Assembly (NCBI GenBank): GCA_000827325.1
Contig: KN832873.1
Span: forward strand, 1,006,245-1,070,244
DNA from: Oidiodendron maius Zn
Lineage: Eukaryota > Ascomycota > Leotiomycetes > Myxotrichaceae
DNA: 64,000 bases
Reading direction: 5' to 3'
A program made the translations under genes and the position numbers. Positions 1-11,517 of the stretch are shown here, in pieces (position 1 is the stretch's first letter; each line of letters starts with the position of its first letter). Under the pieces are notes generated by a model. The model did no database searches. It was not told where the DNA came from and was given only the letters and a program-made list of their open reading frames with translations.

Positions 1-1659
1 TTTATTATTTAATGCTACGGTAATAGAAAGGCTTACTTCCATAGAATCTCTCCTAGTAGGGGAATCAGTGACCCTGACGTCATCAATAGCCGCATTTCCG
101 TATTCAGTCTCTGTCGCCTTTTGGATGTTGAGAAATATTTTATGTGCCATATCAGAGAATTCTCTACGGCCAGTGACGCGGTAGAGCACGAAAATGCTCT
201 CGATGGCTTCTGGACGGAGAAGATACCCCGCATCACGAACTTCAGTATAGCCTTCTGGGAGTGACATATTTCCCACCGCGCGCCATATCTCCTCGTCCCA
301 ATCGCAGGGGTCTAGCGTGATGCTGGGACACGGAAGCATGGTGAAAATCTCAGGGGCAATGCCTGTTGCAAAAGAATTGTATGCATGAATGCAACCACAA
401 GTTAACTGCACGCCAATGTCGACATAATCCGGACGGTCAAATAGACGGCCAGCAAGTCCGAACATTCCACCAGTGAAGCAGCTCAGATGTTGGACTTGTG
501 GTTCTTTGACGATTCGCCCGCTATCCAAGACGTGGGCGTTGCCCGAGAATAATATGTTTTCTCTGCCGGGGAGCATGGGGCGGAAAAGGATGTGGTCCTT
601 GATTGCCGACAATGACTGCTTGGCAAGCAACTCGTAGATGGCATCTGTAGTTCCTAGCATTGCGTGCATCTTGGGCAAGTACTCATACAAGGAATCTGCA
701 AGAGCTCCCAGGGTAAAGTGATATCCATCCCGGAATTGTCCATCTCTTGTATTGACGAACTTAGGCCATATCCCGGGGATTTTCGTAACACTCTGACTCT
801 CCGCGAGTAAATCCGTTATTCTGCTGATTGCATCGTAATATTTAGGATCCCCTGTGAGTTGAGATAGACGCGTGAATTCTAGAGACAGTGACCCTGGTGA
901 AGCAGAAGGCTGGCGAACATCCCCAACCAACTCTCCATTTTTTACTGTTTCGAAATGTAGCCAGAATGGGGGTAGGCGGGTTGGTGTATCGAACGCAGCG
1001 TAGAGCATGTTACCAAGTTCTGTAGCTTTGATAAGCAATACTCGCTGGCCACTGAGATCGTATGCCGCCAGGAGGCCACCGAGATGCCTGATCGTCGTCT
1101 CGAACACATTGCAGCCAATGGCGGTGGTGTTCGCCCAGTCAATTTTTGCCACGGCTTCCACTGCTTCGATGAACTCTTCTTTTAGGTCCATTATCCAGAG
1201 CGTATCCAAATTATCAATCAAAGTCGCCGCCCAACCCCCGTATGTATCCTTCCCATTTCCAGAAATGGGCGCGAGCTCATCCCTCATCCATGCGTACTCT
1301 TTATAACTCCTCCAACTTTTCAAAAATGTCGCTTTAACTTCTTTTCTCCACGATGCAAGTCTTTCATCATATGAGTTCCCACTATCCCTCCCATCTGCTT
1401 GAATCCGAGGTTGTAAATGAGGCTTCCCTTTAGGCAGATCCTTAGCTTTTGTGACAGGCCAACGACGAGGTAAACTGCTCCAATCGAAGCTACTCTTCAC
1501 CAAATAATCCATTCCAATGTCACCCGATACCAATATTCGATGTTTTCTATGGTCATACCTCAAGCGGTCATATGTTGGCCATGAACTGCCGAAATATAAC
1601 AATGCCGCGAAAAGCACGACGAGGAGGGCATAGCGAAAGGTGCGATGTGGAGATAACAT
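1..1659 (-). CDS. Class I alpha-1,2-mannosidase (GH47), C-terminus beyond the left edge
   Basis: Trims alpha-1,2-linked mannose from N-glycans in the ER or Golgi. The first exon (37-1659) encodes 541 residues. Residues 6-24 form a single hydrophobic anchor (ALLVVLFAALLYFG) after a short basic tail, as in type II glycosidases. GH47 signatures follow in order: YKEYAWMRDELAP, the DTYGGWAATLIDNLDTLWIM core, SLSLEFTRLSQLTGDPKYYD, and CDWDEE with LLRPEAIESIFVLYR near the end. The exon stops after RRDSME with GTAAGC at 36-31 as splice donor, exactly before the family's usual DSMESFW motif. The C-terminus, with the calcium-binding threonine region, therefore lies outside the window. ATG at 1659 is chosen because it starts the membrane anchor. 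Close relatives include ER Mns1-type and Golgi/secreted mannosidases; the anchor favours a membrane-bound enzyme. Confidence 0.93.
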   Translation of the reverse strand, partial: MLSPHRTFRYALLVVLFAALLYFGSSWPTYDRLRYDHRKHRILVSGDIGMDYLVKSSFDWSSLPRRWPVTKAKDLPKGKPHLQPRIQADGRDSGNSYDERLASWRKEVKATFLKSWRSYKEYAWMRDELAPISGNGKDTYGGWAATLIDNLDTLWIMDLKEEFIEAVEAVAKIDWANTTAIGCNVFETTIRHLGGLLAAYDLSGQRVLLIKATELGNMLYAAFDTPTRLPPFWLHFETVKNGELVGDVRQPSASPGSLSLEFTRLSQLTGDPKYYDAISRITDLLAESQSVTKIPGIWPKFVNTRDGQFRDGYHFTLGALADSLYEYLPKMHAMLGTTDAIYELLAKQSLSAIKDHILFRPMLPGRENILFSGNAHVLDSGRIVKEPQVQHLSCFTGGMFGLAGRLFDRPDYVDIGVQLTCGCIHAYNSFATGIAPEIFTMLPCPSITLDPCDWDEEIWRAVGNMSLPEGYTEVRDAGYLLRPEAIESIFVLYRVTGRREFSDMAHKIFLNIQKATETEYGNAAIDDVRVTDSPTRRDSMEVSLSITVALNNK

Positions 1660-2429
1660 GCTCGGGCGCGGAGTATCCTTCGAAGGAGTGACTCACGGAT
1701 ATTACAAGAATTTGAATACAAAATAATCTATAAGGACGACGAATAAAAGAGTCAATTCGTAAATATTGTTGACGAACAGAGAAGTGAGGCCCAAGAAAGT
1801 CTATGATGTTTGATCTCATGGGCCCTGCAAGTAGTCTCGGCAATATCTCCAATCCCCCATTGGTTAGTGAGCGACGACTTCGATTAAAAATAAACAAATC
1901 TTCAGCGTCTTATCTTACAGAATACAAAAACGCCAAAATAAAATCGAAGACACAATTTTTAGAGAAGGGAGGATATAAAATTACCTCAAAAATGAAAAAT
2001 AAATATGAAGGCAAAGCCCCCCTTTTGGACTTTACCTCCAAAATCTGCCAAGACCTCGCGGTGGAGGGATCTGAGGCTCTATCTGGGGGTCGTGGTACGA
2101 GGCATCCCACGGAATAGACCCCAGATGCATCATTCTGTATACCAGTAAGCGGCCTTCTGGTTTGTTTGTTGAAAGAAAACTGCATAAATTAAATATTAAG
2201 TTGGGCTCGTAACGAGGTGAATCCTAATCAGCCTAGATTAATTTTTTAAAGCGAGAGCAACAGCGAGGAGAATCATCATAAGTTATGCGGGTTGTCTGAT
2301 ATATGAATCTGAAATATTATAGTACACATTACTCCTTCTTATGCAGATAGAAGACTTTTAAAACACGGTGAGGATCATCTCACTTAAGGCCCCCAAAGCT
2401 GGAGTATATTATTATACACGAGATCAATA
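1660..2429. other. Intergenic, AT-rich
   Basis: This interval lies upstream of the mannosidase start and downstream of the 2430-5711 gene stop. The 2190-2430 part is strongly AT-rich. Open frames at 1803-2185 overlap on both strands and show no domain or codon pattern. No gene is supported. Confidence 0.6.
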
Positions 2430-5400
2430 TTATATAGCTCCGCCACTTATGACTTCCCTTCCCAGCAGCTCGACGCCATGCTCAGAAGTCCGTCTTCTTT
2501 CTAATACCCATCTCTCACCGGTTGGCGATTGAGGGTCGTCTTCTTTCGAATAGCTGATGCTTTCAGAACTTCCTGAGTACCGATGTTTTCTGACAACACT
2601 GTCCTTCTCCTTACCTTCCTTTGTTGATTCTCGGGGCTCGTGTAGGGGATACGATAAAGGTGCGACCGTTGGGCTTGCCGGAGCAGGACTCTGGTTACTT
2701 TGCACGCCACTCGCAACTTCAGACGCAATACTGAAGCCACTGAGCCCGCTGTTCTGCCTCCTATGCCCTCCCATAGGAAGCGTAGACACTATACCCTGTG
2801 TCCAAGGTGGTAGCTGCCCGATGGGACTAACTTCTTCCCCTGCAACGCTTCGAGGACTACCGTTACTACTATGAAGACTAACCTGACTGCCGCCCCATGC
2901 ACCTCTCCTCAGCTTCAGCAGTGCATCTAAGCTCATGTCACCTTCGTATTCAGGCATATCCGCCAGCTGTGCGAGACCCGGATTAATAACAGAATCAGGC
3001 CGGTGCACAGGTATTGACATGAAGGAATTGCGGTTGGAGTATTCAGAGCGCTCAGTTATGGGCGTGAGGTTAGGCTCCCGAGATACTATGCGGCCGCTCG
3101 TGCTCCGACCTACCCTCTCGACACCTCGAGGTCCGAAGTAGCCACCATTCGCATACTCGGCTTCGCCAGAGGGTGCGGAGTAGAAGCCAAACTCCTGGCC
3201 GTAAAACCCATCCATATCATTAGCAAGCACTTCTGCATTAGCAGCCGCGATGATTGGGTCGTCGTCCAGAGCATCGTCGTAGTCGAAGTCATCTTCAAAG
3301 TCGTAATTAGGAGAGAAAGGCTCATAGTGCGAAGTATGACTCGAGTCAGATATAAGTCCGGGCTGGGTATCTTCCTGCTCTGAAGGCGTGGGGATCGTTT
3401 GGGTGCTATCGCGGCGAAACCTTCCACTGGCAGCTGCATCGAATGCCGCTGCCGCCAAAGCCGACTGGTACGCAGCAAGACTATCGTGCGTAAGATGGTT
3501 CGGTTGTGCCGGTTGACGATCTCTCCCCATTCCAGCTACTGAAGGTTGTGGCGCCAATGCGACATTAGGACAGCTGGTCTCTGTTGGGACAGTATCTTTT
3601 TGTTTGGAGGACTGTACGTCGCTCTGACTTTCAGCGCTCTTTTCTGATGGAGCAATATCAGGAGGAAGGGTAGGCGGAGAGTAAAGAGTTGGGAGTAGTG
3701 TCACTGGCTTTAAGGGCCTTCCGTAGTTGTCGGTATCGACAGTATCAAATACTGACTCGTCAAACTCGCCAGGCTCATGCCCTTCTAAAAGTCCTTCAAT
3801 GAGGCCGTCATCATAATACAGATCATCATGCTCCATTCCAGAAGGTTGTGAGTACTCTGAGGTATTAGAATCCGTGCTCTTTGAAGATTTTAGTCCCGCT
3901 TGCACAGATAGACCGGTCCTAAGGTCTCTATTTCCTAAGCCAGCCACCGTTGAGCTACTCGTAGGTGGACCAAAAGTAGATGAAGCTCGCCATGTCTTCG
4001 AAATCGGACTTATATTATTCGAAGGGGTCTCGTCTGTGGAGGTAGAATCATTCGCATCCCCATTCGTATCCTGTGCCATGATTGGGCTGTAAGGACTTAA
4101 TTGAGTAGCCAGTTGTTGCCCAAATGAGAAGGCCGTCACATTTCCGCTGCCCAGACTGCTGGCGACTCCCGCACCAGCGCCATTCAAATGGGGTACTTGT
4201 TGCTGCAGATAGTTATAGGGTTCATCATCGTCATCGTCATCGTCATAATCAGCATTGACACCCGGTATTCTCTCCTCCAGATCGTCGTCATCGTCAATAT
4301 TATCATAGTTAAAGTCCTCGTCGAAATCATCAAATTCGCCTTCTGCTTTCTCATTCTCCTTCTCTAAGGCGCGCTGGCGATGTCTATCTTCTAACAATCT
4401 CTCTTGCTCGGCGGCCCCTATCATATCGAAGCTAAATCTTGAAGACGTGCTCTTCATAGGCTTTGGATGGCCTCCTGCATCCTTGGCAGAGACGTCTGAT
4501 GCTTTCCGCGATTGCCTTTTCTTTGATAGCGTGGATTTTGGCGACGTAGAAGCAGGGTCAATCGAAATACGTCTTGCCTCACCCGGGGAAGATCTCCCCT
4601 TCGTCTGAGCTGGGCCGTTCGGTTCGGCGCTGCCTGAACTAATTTGTCTATGTGTTCCATTTTCAGCAACATTGCTGTTCGGTTTCGATCTTGGGCGCTG
4701 GCCGTCTTCAGCATAGCGTGGCCTCGGCACTGTGAGGTCCAGCAAGTCACTGGCTTTCCGCACATGTTGTCTGACTGCAGGATACTGCTCTTCTTCATCT
4801 TGTCTGAAAACAAGATTCTCAGTTGTTCGTGCTCCACCCACAATTTCATCTGTAGGAAACGGACGCCTTGACTGGAATTGAGGGGTCTGGTGCAGCTGTT
4901 TGGGCCGGTTGGCATTATTTCCATCGATCAGAGGGGCATTGCTTGGTGCAACCCTTCTTGGCCTCGGAGCACTGAAGTCATGAACCACTGTCCCCTTTAT
5001 TCGAGGGTCGAAACTGTCATTAAAATTGCCTACTCGACTTGATATAGCAGACTCCGTAGAACTCTGAGGTATAACATTATTTGTTCTTCGTCGAGCCAGA
5101 AGGGACATGGGATTTAACAGATTCAGCCTCTTCCCGGCCCGGGATGATTCGAACGCGGCAATTGTATTTGCCGTAGATGGGGGAGGAGTAGGCAGTCTCG
5201 TACCGGTTGCTTGCCGGACAAATGATGGATTCGGGTCTGGTCTTTGAGCCTGCGAGAAGTCCTGGCCCATAGCCATCTGGGGTCTAACATGCTGAAAGCT
5301 AGGCTGCTGCAATGGGAGCAAATTTCCAGCAGAATCTGGCCTCTCAGAACCACCAATAGGTTTTCTTGGGACATTTGAGAATATGTGCATGTCTCGAGGC

Positions 5401-5711
5401 CGCGCGTTTTCTCTTGAGTTGTCGTGATTCCAGGCAGCATGCTCCCGCTCATAGGGCACTGGCCGTGAATTCCCACCCTTGGTATCTAGCAATGGATCGC
5501 CATCTGCAGATGACACGCGCGCAATCGGAGGGAAAGGAAGGGCTTGGTGAGCGTTTGTCGTCGAATCGGCAGATCTGACACCTGGATATCGCTGAGGATG
5601 TGCATGATTAGATGCAGTGCGCAAGGATGCTTCCCACGACGGAGCCTGCTCTGCGCCTGGCGACGTTGGATTCGAGGGCGTGCGCCGATGAGGGCGGAGG
5701 TAGGAAAACAT
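2430..5711 (-). CDS. Conserved hypothetical 1093-residue disordered acidic protein
   Basis: I do not recognise a catalytic domain. The single open exon encodes a hydrophilic protein dominated by Ser, Pro, Asn, Gln and Asp. Residues about 445-500 hold acid runs (DFDEDFNYDNIDDDDDLEE and DYDDDDDDDEP). Several ordered-looking islands are spaced along the chain: DLYYDDGLIEGLLEG, ESVFDTVDTDNYGRPLKP, HLTHDSLAAYQSALAAAAF, DMPEYEGDMSLDALLKLRRG, and a C-terminal block with GERWVLERRRTSEHG and LLGREVISGG. This island-in-disorder pattern suggests a conserved regulatory or scaffold protein. ATG at 5711 (MFSYLRPHRRTPSNP) is the first in frame and no intron is needed. Function and localisation are unknown; basic SKKRQSRK-type patches could be nuclear signals. 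Confidence 0.8.
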   Translation of the reverse strand: MFSYLRPHRRTPSNPTSPGAEQAPSWEASLRTASNHAHPQRYPGVRSADSTTNAHQALPFPPIARVSSADGDPLLDTKGGNSRPVPYEREHAAWNHDNSRENARPRDMHIFSNVPRKPIGGSERPDSAGNLLPLQQPSFQHVRPQMAMGQDFSQAQRPDPNPSFVRQATGTRLPTPPPSTANTIAAFESSRAGKRLNLLNPMSLLARRRTNNVIPQSSTESAISSRVGNFNDSFDPRIKGTVVHDFSAPRPRRVAPSNAPLIDGNNANRPKQLHQTPQFQSRRPFPTDEIVGGARTTENLVFRQDEEEQYPAVRQHVRKASDLLDLTVPRPRYAEDGQRPRSKPNSNVAENGTHRQISSGSAEPNGPAQTKGRSSPGEARRISIDPASTSPKSTLSKKRQSRKASDVSAKDAGGHPKPMKSTSSRFSFDMIGAAEQERLLEDRHRQRALEKENEKAEGEFDDFDEDFNYDNIDDDDDLEERIPGVNADYDDDDDDDEPYNYLQQQVPHLNGAGAGVASSLGSGNVTAFSFGQQLATQLSPYSPIMAQDTNGDANDSTSTDETPSNNISPISKTWRASSTFGPPTSSSTVAGLGNRDLRTGLSVQAGLKSSKSTDSNTSEYSQPSGMEHDDLYYDDGLIEGLLEGHEPGEFDESVFDTVDTDNYGRPLKPVTLLPTLYSPPTLPPDIAPSEKSAESQSDVQSSKQKDTVPTETSCPNVALAPQPSVAGMGRDRQPAQPNHLTHDSLAAYQSALAAAAFDAAASGRFRRDSTQTIPTPSEQEDTQPGLISDSSHTSHYEPFSPNYDFEDDFDYDDALDDDPIIAAANAEVLANDMDGFYGQEFGFYSAPSGEAEYANGGYFGPRGVERVGRSTSGRIVSREPNLTPITERSEYSNRNSFMSIPVHRPDSVINPGLAQLADMPEYEGDMSLDALLKLRRGAWGGSQVSLHSSNGSPRSVAGEEVSPIGQLPPWTQGIVSTLPMGGHRRQNSGLSGFSIASEVASGVQSNQSPAPASPTVAPLSYPLHEPRESTKEGKEKDSVVRKHRYSGSSESISYSKEDDPQSPTGERWVLERRRTSEHGVELLGREVISGGAI

Positions 5712-7600
5712 CTGCGTAGAGGGTATTCGAGGGTCGAGAGGGGGCCTTGGTGGCGTTTATGCTGCAGCTTCCAGGACGGATTGGGATAGAAAATGAGCGA
5801 TTCAGTCTACTCGAGCTGCGCTCATGATCGCAGCTCCAAGATCTCGCCGGCGCCGTCAAGACACTGCCGCGTCCCGGTGCGCCCTGGCCGTGCAAGAGAT
5901 CTGTATGTAATTGCGGCCCTCACAGCACCGTCGACGAGCGCGTCCAACGTGGAAGATCAATGACGTGCTGGGCGTTGGAGAAGCAGGGCGACGGGCGACA
6001 AGCGATCGGGGCTCTGGAGGCTCTGTGCAACTCAACTGACAGCTGCTTCCCGCGTGCGATAAAGGAGTGACCCGAAGGGAAGAAGGAGAAATTCTCGGGG
6101 GGGGAAGCTATTCACATGTTCCTAACGTCGAGGTTGCAGGAGATTTGCATGCGGGTTCATGTACGACGCACATACGAAAAGCACGAAATCCGGTACGAGG
6201 TTATTTACCAGTTAGTGCTGGAACGGCAGGGCCTCATCATAGTCCGCTCCATACAAATCCACGCTTCGGGTAGACCACACGTCAGAGATGCGGGATGAGA
6301 TTATTTCATCTCGGCATGGTTGATGGCGCTGTTCTCTACGGAATATTTATTTACAGTACTTCTAGAATCACTCGAGATCATCATGACAGTTCATGCGTGA
6401 GCAGGAGGGATATTACTCTACTGTGAATGTTCACCCTGAAGATTGTGCCGCTTCTTCTTATCTCCCCAGATAATAAATGTCCGATTATAGCCAACCCGGG
6501 CTATAATAAACCGCCGTGTCTCATTTCGCTGGTGGTTCTCGTATGTGCAGTGGCTTCTCTAGTTAGGATCGCTCAGTGTTTTCCGCACAAGCCCATAAAA
6601 CACCACAATCTCCATTCTCAGTCATATCCAATGTCGTCTAGCATCTACTCTCCAGTGAGGGTATCGGCTTTCTCCTTTTCGTGGTCCGCTGTCTTGAATT
6701 CCCTGTCTTCCTTCCATATTATTTTACACTTAGCTCGTAATATCCATGCACGCCCCTGAATTGCCCCTTTTCAAGGTATCTAACGCACACTGACGACATT
6801 CTGTTCCGGGCCATCTGTTGTAACTAGTAGTAGAAGTCATAATGGAGCTCATGCGGTTGTCAATTGATATATACAGGTCGCCGATTATGGTGAAGGTGCC
6901 TGATGGAGAGGTTCTAGTTAGCGACTGGCTGTGTATCATTCCCAACGTTTGGCTCTCGATAATTGGAAATATGTCTGGCATTCGTACTCTTGCCTGCAAG
7001 GTCTTTAGTTGGCTTCCGAGATGGCAATTCGTTCCGGCAGATTTCAGGACGTCTGTTACAAGAGTAGGGTTCTGCGCAGCGACATCTGGAATTTACAGCC
7101 GTGTGATATGAATTTGACGGAAAAAGAACTTCGAGCGAGCGAAGATGAAATCGAAATTCCGAGTTCCTTACCTCTCCCTTCAATCCAAATATATTGGAGT
7201 TAATATCCTTTTGATATGATTCAGATCTCATTCATCCGTATATAGATAAGTGAAATCGACCACTCAATTTGGAAGACAACGCTCTCTGTCAAAGAGGACA
7301 AAACCGTAAAAGAGAATGAATGGCGTGAATGGGATAATAAAGAGTACAGAGTGGTCACTGGCTTGATTCCATATCATGGAGATGAGAGAATGTAGGTTCG
7401 GATGTTTTCTTCAACCTTTGGAGATAAGAGACAAAAAGTCCGCAAAATACCAGGCGAGTCTCGAAGCCAGAACCATTTCTCAATAATTTGATTTTTGAGC
7501 TTAGTCTCTATGAATCATGATTCGCCATATCACTCTCATCCATCGGTAAACCATCCTCAAGCCACCCTATAATTTTGTCTCCCTTTTGCCATCCTCCACT
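5712..7600. other. Intergenic region between ARPC5 and the 1093-residue gene
   Basis: It holds the promoter and leader of the gene starting at 5711 and the 3' side of ARPC5. Overlapping frames at 6067-7231 on both strands give no family signature. The part from 7200 to 7560 is AT-rich and looks like 3' flanking sequence. Confidence 0.55.
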
Positions 7601-8363
7601 TCATACTTTCCGCCAATCGGTCATGCACCTACCCACGCACCCCAGCCCAGCGACTTCGACGACCTTCTCATGCCAGCTCAGCAGCACGCTCATAGCCGCG
7701 CCGCTGCTCTCGTTTTGTGCCCCCGGCCGGCCGGACATCTGCGAGAAGCCTGTGCTCTGAGGCGTGAGGTTCGAGCCGCGGGCGCCTGGTCGCCCAGATG
7801 AGGAGGAAGTGGATGTTGAGGATGCCATGCCTTTGTACCTGTGATGAAGCTGTCAGCGCTCTCCCATGTCGTCGTGTCCGTATCTTATGTATGGCCTCCA
7901 TTCCTCATCTGATATGCAATTCCCGGAAGGGAACTCCACCATCCCATCATCTGAAGTGCAGTAGGGAAATAATCACGTACAGATACTTCACCAACACATC
8001 CAAAATCTCCGCTCCCCCCTCACTCCCCCAAATTCTCTCCAACAAAGGCGTCATCTCACTCGCCTTAATCCCCTGCAACACCTCCGTGACAGTTTGCAGA
8101 TGGGTTTCCTTCACCGCATCATCTCCCCCATACGGCGCGTTCTCTAGCGCGCCTCTTAAGGCGCTCTCGGCATCGCCACCGCGCAGTAATTGCCGGATCT
8201 GCTGCCCTAGGGACACGATCTCGGAATGGGAGACGGGGGGAAAAGCGGCGTGAAGGGTGGAGGTGTCGAAGTTGGTAGAGGAGTCCGGGTCGAGGGCATC
8301 GATGTTGATGGTGCGCCAGTTCTCAGAGAGGGAGGCCGCGGTATGTTGCTGGACGATGGACAT
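7601..8363 (-). CDS. ARPC5: Arp2/3 complex 16 kDa subunit (ARPC5)
   Basis: Structural subunit of the Arp2/3 complex, which nucleates branched actin at endocytic patches. Two exons, 7981-8363 and 7601-7838, are joined across a 142 nt intron (donor GTACGT at 7980, acceptor CACAG before 7838). They give 206 residues in an unbroken phase. The N-terminus SENWRTINIDALDPDS and the C-terminal LLSWHEKVVEVAGLGC followed by MTDWRKV are the P16-Arc signatures. The junction restores KYLYKGMA, as in the family. A Ser/Gly/Thr-rich insert after KGMA (SSTSTSSSSGRPGARGSNL) makes it longer than the animal protein of about 151 residues. An upstream in-frame ATG at 8447 exists, but the family alignment begins at MSIVQQHTAAS, so 8363 is used. 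Confidence 0.93.
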
Positions 8364-9860
8364 GGCGGGCTGAAGCTGAAGAGGTAGCTTAGAATTAAGT
8401 TGAGGGTTGTGAGGTAGTGGGGGCGGGGAGGATGAGCTGTGCAACACCCCGTATCGAGAGAGAGTATATCCCGATCCTGCTTGCTGCTGGTATGGTCACA
8501 GTCTTCTCTTCTGTACAGTGCTCCTGACTCAGTGCAATTGCGGCGTCGTTGTGCTAAATTATCCTTCTTGCTTCTTCCTCTTGCAGCCTTCTTTACGCTA
8601 ACCTCCCACACTCGTCATCCCCTTCTTGGTGTCCTGGTGTTTCTCGCTTATCTGCTTAGTAATCAAACAGAACCGAACGCTGGAACACCAGGAACAGTGG
8701 GAATCTTCTGTCCTCTTGATGCCTTATTTCTCAGGCTATAAACCGCGTTTCATCAGGCCGCCACCCCCTTTCCCCACTCCACCATCGTCCGCATCACCTT
8801 CCCATCCCGGCCCATCATCATCTCATCCGTAGCCATCTTACCCATCCCGCTGCACCTCCCCGCCCGCCCCAAATTTACTTTCGTCTGGGCTCCACTCCTT
8901 CCTAGTTTTCCAAAATCCTTCGCTGCATATTCCAGAAGGTCCCAGCGGCGTGGTTGATCTTCGCGCCGTTGCTTTTCCTCACTTTTTCCACACTTTTTCC
9001 ACGTCTGTTTCCACCCCGTCCGTTCGTGCCGTCCCTTCTGTCTGGTTCGGATTCGGCGCGGGCGGGTTGCTAGGCCATAATTTCATTCCTTGCGTGCGAT
9101 TACTGTGTGCCAGTAACTTGTTGTGTGTGTGCGAGCAAGGAACGTGGGTTACTGTGCCCTTCGGGGTATTGTACGGGGGATACCCTCCTGTTCCTGGTGC
9201 TTGCATTGCTGATGATAGACGACTCTTCGCCGTGTGTCTGCGTGCATGCTTACTCTCACCTCCCTCTGTAGAGACACACATTTACTATACTGTACGTCGT
9301 ACCATCATACGCATTCCAAGTGCCGACCTTTCGCATCACCACATTTCCTCTACTCTTCACAAGCACTCTACCCTCAGGACAAAGAAAATAGTTCGCGCCG
9401 AACGGGGAGGACCCATACCCTCCCATCCATTTGCTTTTTCCTGTGTCTCAACCCACGCAGTACCTCCACCCCTCCCCATGCAGTCCGTAAACCCAATCCC
9501 CCTTCCGCACCACCATGAACCTTCCAAAGGTATAATGCAGTATGCACATCCTATCTGAGGTCACTTCAGCCCCCAAACAAAACTACACTCCACCTACGCG
9601 CTGGGTCTGCACCCACGCGGCGATATGCATGCTGCAGCACACCACAAAACCCACTCAGCTGCATGCAAAGCGCCATGGGCATGAACCGGCCCCCGAGCGT
9701 GGTGCGATGCAGGCGTGTCTGTGGGTGGAGTAAGGATTTTTTTATTTTGGGGTGATGATGGTGATGTGCGTTGCTATCAGTGCAAGACAAGAATAGTAGT
9801 CGCAACGGGGTGGGCCTGGTGCGGCCAGTCCCGATGAGCTGATGGCAGGGTTAGGAGCTC

Positions 9861-9891
9861 GGGGGGGTTTGGGGGGTGGGTTTTTTTTGGG
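9861..9891 (+). repeat. G-quadruplex-type G runs
   Basis: Four guanine runs on the plus strand (9861-9867, 9871-9876, 9878-9880, 9889-9891) are separated by loops of 3, 1 and 8 thymines. The spacing fits the usual G4 rule of runs of at least three G. It lies in the gene-poor region. Whether it folds is inference. Confidence 0.6.
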
Positions 9892-11337
9892 TTGGATGTC
9901 GGTATCCGGTGCCTGGCCCCTTGCGTGGGAGGAGTCATTGTGACTCCGGGAAGTGTTGTATCTGATACTTGCTGATACTGCGCTGTGGCGGATGTCATTT
10001 TATATATCTGCGTGGGGGGCAAGAGTCCATGACGCAGAAGAGGCAATATCAGACGGGATTATAGCGTAAATGTGATTATTCTATCTAATACGAAGGCGCT
10101 CTAGCACCGTCCTCTTTCCATCCGGTGTTGAAGATAGTGAGGACTAATTTTCCCCTTCTGCGGATCTCCCGTTCTATCCGGTACACGGCCCTTTCTATGC
10201 TCTCACTTTGCCCCTCAAAATGAAATATGGTGAATCACTAGGCCCAGCCCGAGAATCCATGGAGAACAAGCCCCCCCTTGATCCACCGCGCGCCAAGGCA
10301 AGAGACACAGGAGCGTAAGAGTACAAGAAAGATTTGGCTGGTGCAACAACAAACAGATGCAAACGCGCGCTCGCTCTAGGGAAACTCCCGATCCAAAGCC
10401 AAGGGGAAACAGCAATCTTACAACGAAAATAAATAGAAGGGTGCTGTACAATACGCCGCCCGTGCACAATCCGCGAGGATGCAGGGCGGCTGTGAAAATC
10501 AAAGTCTTGCAGCTGGTGTAAAAGTGTAAAAGACAAGAGGCAGAGCGTCGGAAAGAGCAAAAGAGGAGGTGTAGTGAAACACGAAGTTAAGTCTATATGC
10601 GTGCAAAAACAGACAAGCACAAAAAAGCCAGAGTCAAAGAGATAAAAATCCACCGAAGTTCTCAAAAGGAGTTTTGCCCGCCCGGTACTTTTGTTGCGCG
10701 CCCCCAATGTCCCATTTTGTGTAGCCCAAGTAAAATCCGCCGAATAGTGTTAAAATATAATGAAAAGTCCCAAATCCGAGATCCAGTAGTGAGGCCCACC
10801 CAGGGTTTAAACAGTGATGTTGGTACAGATCTCCGCGAAGGGGAGAAAAGCAAACCCGCTTGATAATGGGCGCTTCTATTATGAATTCCTTGCCAGTTGC
10901 AGGAGGATAAATGAAGCCCCTAGAGGTATAAAAGGTGATCCCGATCCGGTTTCTACACGCAACGCCAGCCGAGACCCAAACTTTTTGCGCATTGTTATTT
11001 TGGAAAGTGCGACGCAGAACGCGCAGTGAGGGTCTAATAGAGGGCAATCTGGACGTCGCGGAGACATCAAGGATGAGGATAGGAAGTCGGGTTTGCGCAG
11101 TTGACTGTTGAAAGGGCGTGTGGTGTGGAGGTGGATTTAGGTAAACGTATTTGGAAAGGAGAATCGTCGCGAGTCATAGAATATAATGGTACAGCGAAAA
11201 CCGAGGCGCGAGAAATGGGTATTAACGTATGGAAGGTTGAAGGAGGATGATGCTGATATGGCGTATGCGCTGGGGAACTGAGGGTCACAGCGGTTTTCGA
11301 CTGTGTCTCGAGATGGATCACGACCGTCGAGCCGGTG

Positions 11338-11430
11338 TTATCTGGGCTTCGGTGGAGGCGGTTTGACCACACCGGTCGTATCATACGCCCCTCTACCCAT
11401 ATTGCAGGATGGCGCTTCTCTCGTCACCAT
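11338..11430 (-). other. Candidate 30-codon leader ORF after a TATA box
   Basis: A TATATAA element on the minus strand (11511-11517) is followed by a C/T-rich stretch, a possible acceptor CCTTACAG, and CACCATGG at 11430, a good initiation context. The frame runs 30 codons (start MVTREAPSCN, end VVKPPPPKPR) to a TAA. No long ORF follows on this strand. It could be an upstream ORF, a short first exon or chance. Confidence 0.25.
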
Positions 11431-11510
11431 GGTGAAGGAGGTTGTGGAGGAAAATCTGTAAGGGGGGAAGAAAGGGTCAGCCGAAGCTCGTGGGAAGCTT
11501 GAAGACCTGC

Positions 11511-11517
11511 TTATATA
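11511..11517 (-). promoter_or_regulatory. TATA-like element
   Basis: TATATAA read on the minus strand, about 80 bp before the ATG at 11430. A second element, TATATATA at 11605-11612, lies 90 bp away and could serve the plus strand, so the pair may mark a divergent promoter. No transcript evidence. Confidence 0.3.

Noticed and set aside
6842-7231. Overlapping frames on both strands
   Set aside because: Mutually antisense with similar length and no signature.
9849-9860. Telomerase RNA template (CCTAACCCT on the minus strand)
   Set aside because: Only about one telomeric repeat unit, no flanking structure recognised; too short to claim.
10195-10707. 170-codon minus frame
   Set aside because: Composition is Phe/Leu/Cys-rich and unordered, with no family motif, and another frame covers the same bases on the same strand.
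10634-11047. 137-codon minus frame with several Gly/Tyr residues
   Set aside because: No recognised domain, no ATG in good context, and its neighbours cannot be joined into a larger ORF.
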